From NCBI RefSeq assembly GCF_003710905.1, contig NZ_RHHV01000014.1, positions 124,001-188,000 on the forward strand: DNA of 64,000 nucleotides, read 5' to 3'. The translations under genes were made by a program, and so were the position numbers. Below, one piece after another: positions 18,924-26,210 of this stretch. The DNA comes from Brevibacillus parabrevis (GTDB lineage Bacteria; Bacillota; Bacilli; Brevibacillales; Brevibacillaceae). The notes under the pieces are model-generated. The model searched no databases. It was given only the letters and a program-made list of their open reading frames with translations, and was not told the DNA's origin. Numbering within the stretch: position 1 is the stretch's first letter; each line of letters opens with the position of its first letter.

Positions 18924-19457
18924 ATGAAAGACAAACGAATCACGACGGAAAGACTTGTTTTAACACCGTTTACGAAAAGCAGCGCGGAGTCGATCTTGCG
19001 GGGAAACTTTGATGAGCTTTTAGTGGACGGCTATCGCCTGGGCGACGGCTGGCCGGATGAGGATGCCATCGAAACGTTGCCAAAGATCATTAAAAATCTG
19101 GAGCTTGTCGGGGAACCAACAGGGTTCGAATCCTGGATGATCGTGAAAAAAGACGGAAACACGATTATTGGAGATGCGGGTTTTAAAGGAAGACCGAATG
19201 AGCTGGGAGAAGTCGATATCGGCTATGGCATTATTAGGCAGGAGCGGAAGCAAGGCTTTGGAGTGGAGGCAGCGAAAGGGTTGGTAAAGTGGGCATTTTC
19301 ACAAGCAGAGGTGAAAGCGATCACAGCCAGATGCCTTATACATAATGCTGACTCTGCGAGGATTTTGGAAAAATTGAATTTTCAAGAGACAGCTAGAGAC
19401 GGAGAAATGATTTACTGGTCGTTGATGAGGGAGAATGTGGAGGGTGTTTCGGAGTAG
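18924..19457 (+). CDS. GNAT acetyltransferase
   Basis: 177 residues with TTERLVLTPF at the start, acetyl-CoA loop RQERKQGFGVEAAKGLV and the closing HNADSARILEKLNFQE. Substrate unknown. ATG at 18924 has AAAAGGAG twelve bases upstream; an in-frame GTG at 18900 has no ribosome site. Confidence 0.85.
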   Translation: MKDKRITTERLVLTPFTKSSAESILRGNFDELLVDGYRLGDGWPDEDAIETLPKIIKNLELVGEPTGFESWMIVKKDGNTIIGDAGFKGRPNELGEVDIGYGIIRQERKQGFGVEAAKGLVKWAFSQAEVKAITARCLIHNADSARILEKLNFQETARDGEMIYWSLMRENVEGVSE

Positions 19458-19564
19458 GAAACGTCTTTCTGTAACCCTATAATTCATGATGCGTTTTGCG
19501 CTTCATCATAAAGCCAGTCTCAACAGGGAATGAATATTCAGAAAAAAATCTTCATACGTAACAC

Positions 19565-19630
19565 CTTGGTACTGCAATATGTACATCTGATGAGGGCTGG
19601 CTCTATGAATATATACGCTGAGTTCGTTCA
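19565..19630 (+). repeat. Degenerate 66-bp repeat, copy A
   Basis: Begins CTTGGTACT, contains GGCTGGCTCTATGA and ends AGTTCGTTCA. It aligns over its whole length with 21798-21861, which is upstream of the second GNAT gene. No gene follows copy A in its own orientation, so it may be the remnant of a lost GNAT copy. Confidence 0.6.
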
Positions 19631-19656
19631 TTACTCCACATAATCGTGTTCCCGAT

Positions 19657-19830
19657 TCAGAACTCGCCATTTTTTTCTTCTCCGTGTTTAAGTTGATATT
19701 GAACGATATAAATGTCGAGTTTTTGGCTTAGCTCAACCACGGAAGCATCGGATAAACCTTTTTCTTTTACTATCTGGCATAATTGTTGTCGCAATTGTTC
19801 TATAATCAGTTCAAGTTTTTCCTTTTCCAA
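19657..19830 (-). CDS. Spo0E-like aspartyl-phosphate phosphatase, 57 aa
   Basis: Spo0E-family proteins dephosphorylate Spo0A~P and so delay sporulation. The 57-residue product is a two-helix hairpin with the family signature SQKLD at residues 35-39 inside VVELSQKLDIYIVQYQ. TTG start at 19830 behind GGAAGGGT. It lies downstream of, and on the same strand as, the peptide/HTH-TPR pair, separated by a terminator. The DNA is visibly more AT-rich than its flanks. Confidence 0.82.
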   Translation of the reverse strand: MEKEKLELIIEQLRQQLCQIVKEKGLSDASVVELSQKLDIYIVQYQLKHGEEKNGEF

Positions 19831-20058
19831 AACGATACCCTTCCTAGCAAAATATTGGGTTTTTATTCTAATTGGTTGAAAACCTTTGCAAGAAATGTCA
19901 TAGCAAAGAAACCGTTGTCCAGTTAGCTAGTCTTTTGCACGCTCACTCCTTTGGCATATTTGCAATCTGAATGTCCTTATTGTAAAGGCTGTCGCATGCA
20001 TGTTAATAAAAATAAAAGCCTTGAGAAGTTCTACATATTTCGACTTGAATTTACATGA
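19831..20058. other. AT-rich intergenic region, no gene seen
   Basis: Lies between the Spo0E-like start and the terminator of the peptide gene. On the minus strand, TTGCAA with a TAGAAT 15 bases later could be a weak promoter for the Spo0E-like gene. No frame with a ribosome site is convincing. Confidence 0.4.
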
Positions 20059-20059
20059 A

Positions 20060-20089
20060 AAGCAAAAAGAACGCTCATTGAGCGTTCTT
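20060..20089 (-). terminator. Terminator after the secreted peptide gene
   Basis: Arms AAGAACGCTC and GAGCGTTCTT around a two- to three-base loop, followed on the minus strand by TTTTTGCTTTT. Confidence 0.85.
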
Positions 20090-20115
20090 AGTTGAAGCGA
20101 TTTTTTACTTCTAGA

Positions 20116-20244
20116 TTAATAGCCAGGGTCAACTACTCGTTGAACTACCGTGTTTGACGGGGAGTTCACTTGGTCACCAGGCAGATAGTGGGCAGAAACA
20201 AACAGAGTTAAAGATAAGAATATCATAGCAATTGCTTTTTTCAT
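20116..20244 (-). CDS. Phr-like secreted signalling prepeptide, 42 aa
   Basis: A 42-residue product with a Lys-start hydrophobic leader (MKKAIAMIFLSLTLFVSA) and a polar tail ending VVQRVVDPGY. ATG at 20244 follows AAAGGAGGCTAGTAAC, 15 bases after the stop of the HTH-TPR regulator, and a strong terminator follows. This size, order and spacing are what is known for the exported pro-signals of RRNPP receptors (Phr, NprX, PapR). The active signal would be expected in the last five to ten residues, for example around VVDPGY; that is an inference. Confidence 0.78.
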   Translation of the reverse strand: MKKAIAMIFLSLTLFVSAHYLPGDQVNSPSNTVVQRVVDPGY

Positions 20245-20259
20245 GTTACTAGCCTCCTT

Positions 20260-21552
20260 TTATTTACGGTTTTTACCAATATAATTATTATATACTTGGT
20301 GAATCATATCTACAAAATGTAAATCCATAGACTTGGAATTGTTGGAGAAATAGGAAAAAATATCTGCCATACATTTGACAATTTCTTCTTCGGCATTAAC
20401 TGTTCCATATGCTTGCAAACTGGTAACGTAGCTGTTCATCCCGGCGTCAAGCTGCCCCATTCTCACCATGTAATTCCCTTTGTGTTGATGATAGATTCCA
20501 ATCGAGACATGTTTATAGGGTGTTTGCGGAGAATCAGGCAAAAACTCTTCCTCCCGTGCGAGCAGTTCTGCTATGGAGTCCATGTCTTCTGTTTGAAAAT
20601 AAACATCAAGCAGTTCGGTTACAACGTGAATCTTTATATCCTTGCTAACCTCATCCAAGCAACGTCGAAGTAGCGGAATGGCTGTATCGTATTTTTTTAG
20701 TCTTGCTTTAACAATACCACGGGTCGTCTTGGTTGCGTCTGTAACAAAATCATATCGAAACTTTTCAAAGACATCTAAATGCTTTTCTACTGCGTCAAAA
20801 TTGTCCAAGAAATAGTATGAGTTGATCATTGCCAAATAGGCCCTGGCTTTTAGTTCTGTTTCAGTCGTCTCCAAAGCCAGACCTGCTTCGCAAAGTTCAA
20901 TACACTGCTTGTACTTCTTGATGGCAAAAGCTTGAAGCCCCATTCTGAAATAATAGATGATTTTTTCTTCTTGAGACAGGAAGTCCACGTAATACAGAAT
21001 TTCCTCGCCAGCTTTGAATGAATCCTCCATTTGTTTTAAATCAAGTCGCTCGATCAAATATATTTGCAGCAGGCTTTTTGCAACGTATGGAGGCACGCCA
21101 CGCTCTCTTGCGTATTGAGCGATGATCTTGTATAGCAACAATTGAAAAGCTGTTTCTGTCAAGTTTTTCGTCAGAAGATATAGCTGTTCTATTGCGTTAT
21201 ATGTATCTTCTTGGGGAGATTCAAGAAGCTTTACGGCAACTTTTGAGACTAATGGCTCGTTCGCGAATTGTACGGCCTCCAAAAGCAGTTCCTTTAAGGT
21301 TTCTACTCGTTTCTCGACGTCAATATAGTGCGCAACAATTTTTTGATAAGGGATTTCCAACACATGTGAAATCGCTTTGATTGTTCTCAACTCTGGTCGT
21401 TTGGTATCTCCCAATTCGATTTTGGAAATGACGCCCTTGTGTACCCCCGAGAGGTTTGATAGCTGTGTGATACTGAGACTAGCCTGTTCCCTATGCTTTT
21501 TTATGATATCACCGATGGTAGTAAATTGAAGAGTGCCTACACTTTCGTCCAT
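20260..21552 (-). CDS. HTH-TPR regulator of the RRNPP (NprR/AimR-like) type
   Basis: 430 residues. An XRE-type helix-turn-helix occupies about residues 12-70 (ITQLSNLSGVHKGVISKIELG). The rest, to residue 425, is helical with TPR-like repeats (GLALETTETELKARAYLAMI, YHQHKGNYMVRMGQLDAG). Length and layout resemble NprR, which is both a DNA-binding regulator and, without peptide, a Spo0F phosphatase. ATG at 21552 with AAGGTGG upstream is preferred to an ATG eleven codons earlier. The adjacent peptide gene is its likely signal. A phage AimR-like role is possible but no phage genes are near. Confidence 0.82.
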   Translation of the reverse strand: MDESVGTLQFTTIGDIIKKHREQASLSITQLSNLSGVHKGVISKIELGDTKRPELRTIKAISHVLEIPYQKIVAHYIDVEKRVETLKELLLEAVQFANEPLVSKVAVKLLESPQEDTYNAIEQLYLLTKNLTETAFQLLLYKIIAQYARERGVPPYVAKSLLQIYLIERLDLKQMEDSFKAGEEILYYVDFLSQEEKIIYYFRMGLQAFAIKKYKQCIELCEAGLALETTETELKARAYLAMINSYYFLDNFDAVEKHLDVFEKFRYDFVTDATKTTRGIVKARLKKYDTAIPLLRRCLDEVSKDIKIHVVTELLDVYFQTEDMDSIAELLAREEEFLPDSPQTPYKHVSIGIYHQHKGNYMVRMGQLDAGMNSYVTSLQAYGTVNAEEEIVKCMADIFSYFSNNSKSMDLHFVDMIHQVYNNYIGKNRK

Positions 21553-21720
21553 CTCGTTCCACCTTCTAACCTGGTTTCCCTGCATTTTCCTTTTTTATCC
21601 TTTTGAATTTTAACACTATGCATTTTCTTTGTAAATTATAGGAATTGGTAACTGTGTGAAAATAGAGTGAGCTTTTGCACGAGATCGAAGTTTGTTCGCG
21701 CTGTCAAATTTTGTCCACTT

Positions 21721-21748
21721 TTTTCCATGATGTGATATGATGATGAGC
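21721..21748 (+). repeat. Duplicated promoter-region sequence, copy 2
   Basis: Near-copy (25/28) of 18842-18869. It carries TATGATGATGAGC and precedes the second nearby GNAT gene. Confidence 0.7.
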
Positions 21749-21797
21749 AGAAAACAGCACGCTCATGCCACTAAAACCTAGTAGCTCTATATAAAAT

Positions 21798-21861
21798 CTT
21801 GGTACTAATACATACATCAGATGGAGGCTGGCTCTGTGATCGGTATTGGTTGAGTCTGTTC
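21798..21861 (+). repeat. Degenerate 66-bp repeat, copy B
   Basis: Aligns with copy A at 19565-19630 (shared CTTGGTACT, ACATC, GGCTGGCTCT, TGAGT, TGTTCA). It sits between the promoter-like repeat and the second GNAT gene. Confidence 0.6.
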
Positions 21862-21893
21862 AGCAAAAAAGCTCTGAAAGGATGAGATTTGGG

Positions 21894-22481
21894 ATGAATA
21901 TGACAACCCCACTGGTGCTAACTGGTGTCAATGTAACGCTGGCTCCTCTGGAACTGAGGCATGCCGAGGATTTGTATGAGGCGGGTCGGTTCCCGGATAT
22001 ATGGGGGCTGACACAAGGGCGAATCCAGTCACTGGAAGACGCAAAAGAGTATGTCTCGAAAGCTTTGGAACAAAAGAATGCCTTTCCGTTTGTTATCGTC
22101 GAACAAAAGACGCAAAAGGCAGTAGGCAGCACCAGATTTTACGATATCTCTATTCCAAACAAAAGCCTGGAGATCGGCTCGACCTGGCTGACTCCTGCGA
22201 TGTGGAGGACTTCCATCAATACGGAAGCCAAATACTTGCTGTTAAAATATTGCTTTGAAACGGCGGGAGCCATTCGGGTTCAACTGAAAACGGACAGTCG
22301 GAATGGCAGGTCCCAAAAAGCAATTGAGCGGCTTGGCGCAGTCAAAGAGGGCGTTTTGCGAAACCATATGATTTTGCCTGACGGGTATGTAAGAGACACG
22401 ATTTACTACAGCATACTCGACAGGGAGTGGCCAGCCGTCAAGGCGCGGCTTGAGGGATTTTTAAAGTCATACATTGATTAG
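21894..22481 (+). CDS. GNAT acetyltransferase, RimJ/RimL type
   Basis: 195 residues. Recognisable parts are VTLAPLELRHAEDLYEAG, the strand pair FVIVEQKTQKAVGSTRFYDI, and NGRSQKAIERLGAVKEGVLR, a frequent end block of this branch. Substrate unknown. ATG at 21894 has AAAGG twelve bases upstream; other in-frame starts lie either side, so the N-terminus is uncertain by a few codons. Confidence 0.84.
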   Translation: MNMTTPLVLTGVNVTLAPLELRHAEDLYEAGRFPDIWGLTQGRIQSLEDAKEYVSKALEQKNAFPFVIVEQKTQKAVGSTRFYDISIPNKSLEIGSTWLTPAMWRTSINTEAKYLLLKYCFETAGAIRVQLKTDSRNGRSQKAIERLGAVKEGVLRNHMILPDGYVRDTIYYSILDREWPAVKARLEGFLKSYID

Positions 22482-22921
22482 TACATGCAGTTGCTTTTCG
22501 CTTTTCGTGTAACGAACAGACTTGGTTTGTTTAGGAAAAGCGATGTCGGTGAAAGGACAATCGAGCATTCATGCTGGCGACCTGCAATAGGAAAAGCCCA
22601 GCGATATAAAGATGTAGAGAGAGTTTTCCTGGTGCAAACGGGGGGACTCTTTTTTGCATGGGATGTGGAATATGGCCTAGCCTGGTAAATGAGTCGGCAA
22701 CGCCTATTGATGATGTCGAAGTTCCTGACCGGGTGGGTTGCACGAAACAAGTATGAACAACAAACCTTTGCCAAATTCATTTCCAACATTCAGGTGAAGG
22801 TAGACTCAGCACGAATGTTCCTTAATAATGGAAATATCAGACAGCCGAGAGTCTGCTTTTAGGCGATGAGCATGTAGCAGCAATGTACTGCAATGGCAAA
22901 AAAGTGCGAGGAGGCAAACCT
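22482..22921. other. Intergenic region with terminator; no gene seen
   Basis: Apart from the terminator at 22620-22655 I see only short frames without ribosome sites. CAGACAGCCGAGAGTCTG near 22839-22856 can form a small hairpin of unknown meaning just ahead of the next gene. Confidence 0.4.
22620..22655 (+). terminator. Terminator after second GNAT gene
   Basis: Arms AGAGTTTTCC and GGGGGACTCT then TTTTTT. It resembles the terminator at 18715 in sequence and in the GTGCA/GCATG bases around it. Confidence 0.8.
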
Positions 22922-23572
22922 GTGGGCAGATCGTTCGCAAATTTGCATATCAAGTCGGGAAGTTTTGAGAAGACTGTCGAAGCGCTAAAAAAGCTAAGCG
23001 AAGAGCGCGCCGAGGTATTAGGTTATTCATCTACGCAAGACGAGGCCGCGGATGTTTCAGAGCGCTCTGTCGGCGAATGGAAAAGTAACCAGCCAGACAC
23101 GGAGGCGCAAAAGCCCAAAGTTGTCATGCACATAAGCAAAAGCAACGACAACTGGATCAGCGTGCTCCACGATTATTTTGTCTGGGGCACGGTGAAGAAG
23201 ATCGGCAAAGCGCTGTCCCAGCTGATCGAGGAACCAGTAATGACCGCCGGATACATCAATGAGGAAATATTCGAGTTGTCGTTTTACGAGAACGGAGAGA
23301 TTCAAGCGGAAAAAATCTTTTGTGAACCGTGGACGCGGGACGAGTACGGGCTGAAAGAAGAGCGTCTTCATGATGACTACATGCGAGAAGCGTTGGGGAT
23401 GCGTGTGGAGGATTTTGATTCGTTCATCAAGCTGACAAGTCCGGAACAGGCCGCAGACAAGCTGTCGCAACTCACAGGGATACCGATCTGGAGTGATTCG
23501 GAGTGGCTGCCGTACGAAGAGAAGCTCAGAGATCAATTTGGGCAATATGAATTTCGGATCGAAAATGCATGA
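22922..23572 (+). CDS. Hypothetical protein, 216 aa
   Basis: I do not recognise a family. The product is soluble and acidic. About residues 1-75 form a charged helical stretch (KTVEALKKLSEERAEVL). The remainder looks globular (HISKSNDNWISVLHDYFVWG, SFYENGEIQAEKIFCEPW) and may bind or regulate a partner in the manner of SMI1/immunity-like proteins; that is only a resemblance. GTG at 22922 behind GAGGAGG is preferred over a longer frame with no ribosome site. Confidence 0.65.
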   Translation: MGRSFANLHIKSGSFEKTVEALKKLSEERAEVLGYSSTQDEAADVSERSVGEWKSNQPDTEAQKPKVVMHISKSNDNWISVLHDYFVWGTVKKIGKALSQLIEEPVMTAGYINEEIFELSFYENGEIQAEKIFCEPWTRDEYGLKEERLHDDYMREALGMRVEDFDSFIKLTSPEQAADKLSQLTGIPIWSDSEWLPYEEKLRDQFGQYEFRIENA

Positions 23573-23700
23573 GTGGTATATGGAAAATGAAGAAGTTAAA
23601 ACAAATGTTGAAAGAAATAGATTTTCTAAGGTAATTTATGAAATCCGCGTAACACCGTTTTTACATTGCAACGTAGGCTATACAGATCAAGCGTTAGATG

Positions 23701-23732
23701 AAAAAGAGGGGGGGCATTCTCCCCCTTTTTCG
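23701..23732 (+). terminator. Terminator
   Basis: Arms AAAAAGAGGGGG and CCCCCTTTTT close a short loop; also usable on the other strand. Confidence 0.75.
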
Positions 23733-23806
23733 TTGCCCAAGCTCTCAATGACCTGAACCATTTTAATTAAAGAAATAGATATATCCCACCTGGAATTTTC
23801 CACATG

Positions 23807-23868
23807 TTGCTCCCCCCAACAAATTCCCTTATAATACCGATGTGTTTTCCCGATAATCATTCTCATAA
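23807..23868 (+). promoter_or_regulatory. Promoter and Fur-like box ahead of AraC regulator
   Basis: TTGCTC (23807-23812), 17-base spacer and a perfect TATAAT (23830-23835). Downstream, CGATAATCATTCTCATAA (about 23851-23868) resembles the Fur consensus GATAATGATAATCATTATC. Iron repression of the regulator is inferred. Confidence 0.65.
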
Positions 23869-23922
23869 AAATCAAACAAATCAACGCTGTTCATTTCACG
23901 CAAAACAGGCAGGGGTGCTCGG

Positions 23923-25845
23923 ATGAAGGAAGAGGAAAAGAAGAAAATCCATGATTGGTTCGCGCATTGGACGCATGCGGCTGTTCAGGTGATCGACGTT
24001 CGGCATTTTGTGTTGCAGGCGCAAGAGTCGTGGAACAGCTACCGGCTTCCGGCCTCCAGTTATTTATACGCTTGCAAAGGACAGGCCACGGTGCGGCTGG
24101 ATGGACGCGAATATGCGGCGGATCGCTTTTTGTTGCTTCACGGCGGCAAAGGAATGGTGCTCGACGTGAAGCTGACGGATGAGCTGTTCGCCTTTTATTT
24201 GATCTTGTACAAAGCCAAAATGATGCTGCCGCGCTCCGCCAACCATGCTCTGTTGAGCGATGGGGGTGGCGAGCCGTTTCATCTGCCGTATGCGCTCGTG
24301 CCGCATGAGCCGACCAAACTGTATCATCTCGTCGCGACGATGGCCCGCGAATGGGCAGCACAGGAGCGGCTTCGGGCAAAAGGCACGTTTTTGCAATTCG
24401 TCCATGAGGTCATGCAGCAGCTTCTGCAGCACGGGTTTCAACAAGAACAAGAGCCGCTCGCCAAACAGGTCGTTCGCTATTTGGAGGAGCATTATACCGA
24501 GAGAATTTCGCTGGAGAGCCTCGCGGAGCATTTTTGTTACAGTGCCAGATATTTGACTCGACTGGTCAAGGAAGAGACGGGCCACAGCCCGATCGACTAT
24601 GTGATCTCGCTACGGATGGAAAAGGCGAAGGAGCTGCTTTCCCAGACAGATGCGACGATGCAAGAGGTGGCGGCTTCTGTCGGGTACCACGACGTGCTCT
24701 ATTTCAGTCGGCTGTTCAAAAAACATACGGGCATGACACCTACCAGCTTTTCCGGACATGCCCCAGGTCCAGATCGTCTATATGGAAAGCCCGGATTGTG
24801 TATTGTGGACGCGCATAGGGAAAGCTATAGTGTTAACGATAATCGTTATCAGCGAAGCTTTGGGGGGATCATCCACATGAACAAAAAATCGACGCGCCAC
24901 ATGGCAACTCTTTTCATGGTCAGTCTAGCACTGTTCGTGAGCGCGTGCTCCGGTACAGCCAGCCCGACACCACAGAAAGGGAGCGTGCAGGAGCAAACTG
25001 GCGCGACACAGCGCGAGTTGACCGATGGCATGGGCAACAAGGTTACGGTGCCGTCACATCCGCAGCGCATTATTGCGACCTACCTGGAAGATCATCTGGT
25101 GGCACTCGGAGTCAAGCCGGTTGCCCAATGGTCGGTAGGGAAGGGCGATGTTCAAGGATATTTGCAAAAAGACTTGGCTGGTATTCCGGCAATCCCGCAT
25201 GATTTGCCGCCAGAAGTGGTCATGAGCTACAACCCGGATCTGATCATCATGGACAATGAAGACCTCGTAGCGGGAGACAAGTACAGCCAGTACGCCAAAA
25301 TATCGCCGACATATACGATCGGAAAAGAGAAAAACAGCGATTGGCGCAAAGAGCTGCTGGTTGTGGGGGAAGTCCTGAACAAGAGCGAAGAGGCGAAAAA
25401 AGTGCTCGCGGACTACGATGCCTACGTTGCGGAATCGAAACAAAAGCTCAAGCAGGCGATCGGCGACAAAACGGCTGCGGCCCTGTGGGTGACAGCCAAA
25501 AACATTTATGTAGCGCGCCAAGATTTGTCCAGTGGCGATGTGCTGTATAAAGACCTCGGGTTTACGGTGCCAGCCGTCGTCCAGGAGATTTCCAAATCCG
25601 GCGACGCGAACTGGAACGCTCTGTCTCAAGAGAAGCTGGCTCAGATGGATGCGGACTACTTGTTCATCGTGAACAGCAAAGGCGCTTCCAAGGATGAATT
25701 TTTGAAGGAGCCGGTTTGGGCGAACATCCCTGCCGTTCAAAAAGGGCAGGTCTACGATTTCTCCACAGAGTCCAGCTGGCTGTACACGGGAGTTATCGCC
25801 AATCGGCAAATGATCGAGAACGTGCTGGAAAATGTGGTGAAGTAA
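23923..25845 (+). CDS. AraC-type regulator open in frame into a siderophore-binding lipoprotein (640 aa)
   Basis: Residues 1-165 form an AraC-type sensor domain. Residues about 179-277 carry the double helix-turn-helix (SLESLAEHFCYSARYLTRLV and the second helix block VAASVGYHDVLYFSRLFKKHTG). There is no stop before residue 319, where the complete lipoprotein described at 24877 begins, including its signal peptide. Known AraC-FeuA fusions such as B. subtilis Btr keep the binding domain cytosolic without a signal peptide. Here the 40-residue joint is translated promoter and operator DNA. Either the regulator lost its stop codon, or a sequence error hides one. Confidence 0.72.
   Translation: MKEEEKKKIHDWFAHWTHAAVQVIDVRHFVLQAQESWNSYRLPASSYLYACKGQATVRLDGREYAADRFLLLHGGKGMVLDVKLTDELFAFYLILYKAKMMLPRSANHALLSDGGGEPFHLPYALVPHEPTKLYHLVATMAREWAAQERLRAKGTFLQFVHEVMQQLLQHGFQQEQEPLAKQVVRYLEEHYTERISLESLAEHFCYSARYLTRLVKEETGHSPIDYVISLRMEKAKELLSQTDATMQEVAASVGYHDVLYFSRLFKKHTGMTPTSFSGHAPGPDRLYGKPGLCIVDAHRESYSVNDNRYQRSFGGIIHMNKKSTRHMATLFMVSLALFVSACSGTASPTPQKGSVQEQTGATQRELTDGMGNKVTVPSHPQRIIATYLEDHLVALGVKPVAQWSVGKGDVQGYLQKDLAGIPAIPHDLPPEVVMSYNPDLIIMDNEDLVAGDKYSQYAKISPTYTIGKEKNSDWRKELLVVGEVLNKSEEAKKVLADYDAYVAESKQKLKQAIGDKTAAALWVTAKNIYVARQDLSSGDVLYKDLGFTVPAVVQEISKSGDANWNALSQEKLAQMDADYLFIVNSKGASKDEFLKEPVWANIPAVQKGQVYDFSTESSWLYTGVIANRQMIENVLENVVK
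24803..24850 (+). promoter_or_regulatory. Internal promoter with perfect Fur-like palindrome
   Basis: TTGTGG (24803-24808), 17-base spacer and TATAGT (24826-24831) are followed at once by GATAATCGTTATC (24838-24850), a perfect inverted repeat matching the core of a Fur box. It lies within the open frame of the AraC gene and 27 bases ahead of the lipoprotein ATG. Confidence 0.78.
24877..25845 (+). CDS. Iron-siderophore ABC transporter substrate-binding lipoprotein
   Basis: 322 residues, FecB/FeuA class. A basic N-terminus and hydrophobic stretch lead to lipobox VSAC with Cys24 as the lipidated residue. The binding fold follows: VPSHPQRIIATYLEDHLVALG, VVMSYNPDLIIMDNEDL, a long linking helix, then ALSQEKLAQMDADYLFIVNS. 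ATG at 24877 follows GGGGGGATCATCC. It has its own Fur-type promoter, so it can be made independently of the AraC frame. No permease or ATPase gene is adjacent, so it must pair with a transporter elsewhere. Confidence 0.88.
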   Translation: MNKKSTRHMATLFMVSLALFVSACSGTASPTPQKGSVQEQTGATQRELTDGMGNKVTVPSHPQRIIATYLEDHLVALGVKPVAQWSVGKGDVQGYLQKDLAGIPAIPHDLPPEVVMSYNPDLIIMDNEDLVAGDKYSQYAKISPTYTIGKEKNSDWRKELLVVGEVLNKSEEAKKVLADYDAYVAESKQKLKQAIGDKTAAALWVTAKNIYVARQDLSSGDVLYKDLGFTVPAVVQEISKSGDANWNALSQEKLAQMDADYLFIVNSKGASKDEFLKEPVWANIPAVQKGQVYDFSTESSWLYTGVIANRQMIENVLENVVK

Positions 25846-25854
25846 GCCAGTTCA

Positions 25855-25904
25855 AAACCCAAACCTTGTGCACGCGGCAGGCGAGCGGGGGTTTGGGTTT
25901 TTTT
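25855..25904 (+). terminator. Terminator after the siderophore-binding gene
   Basis: Arms AAACCCAAACC and GGTTTGGGTTT enclose about 24 bases, followed by TTTTTTG. Confidence 0.8.
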
Positions 25905-25905
25905 G

Positions 25906-26210
25906 TTGTAAGGTGGACGCAGGTCAAAAATGGACGAGGCTTCATCAACTGTCAACTGGGGCGGGGAACGCTCATGGCTTGGAACCTGATCGACGTTTTG
26001 CCGCAAGCGGAGCTTTTTGACGGATGGACCGCCGAACAGACAAAGCAGCAGGAAAAGTTTCATGCCTTTCATGACAAAAGACAACGAGGTTGTCGTTGTC
26101 TTTTTCTGAGCATACATTTCGCCATTTTCATAAAAGAACAGGTGAGCAGTTGCGGTCGCCCAAATGAACATGGGCTTGTTACTGCCATTTACGCTTATGA
26201 GCTTTTCGTT
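25906..26210. other. Intergenic region with a hairpin; no supported gene
   Basis: Contains a strong hairpin at 26079-26107 (AAAGACAACGA / TCGTTGTCTTT, T-run on the plus strand). Open frames exist on both strands but none has a ribosome site, and those on the minus strand run back over the terminator and the lipoprotein gene. Confidence 0.4.

Noticed and set aside
19657..21552. The HTH-TPR/peptide pair as a phage arbitrium (AimR/AimP) system
   Set aside because: No integrase, repressor or structural phage genes lie nearby, and a Spo0E-like gene does. Size and layout fit NprR-type receptors at least as well.
23573..23700. Short reading frames after the 216-aa hypothetical gene
   Set aside because: No ribosome site, and the likeliest frame runs straight through the terminator at 23701.
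25752..26171. 139-codon minus-strand frame downstream of the siderophore-binding gene
   Set aside because: It runs through a strong terminator and into the coding 3' end of the lipoprotein, has no ribosome site, and matches no known protein.
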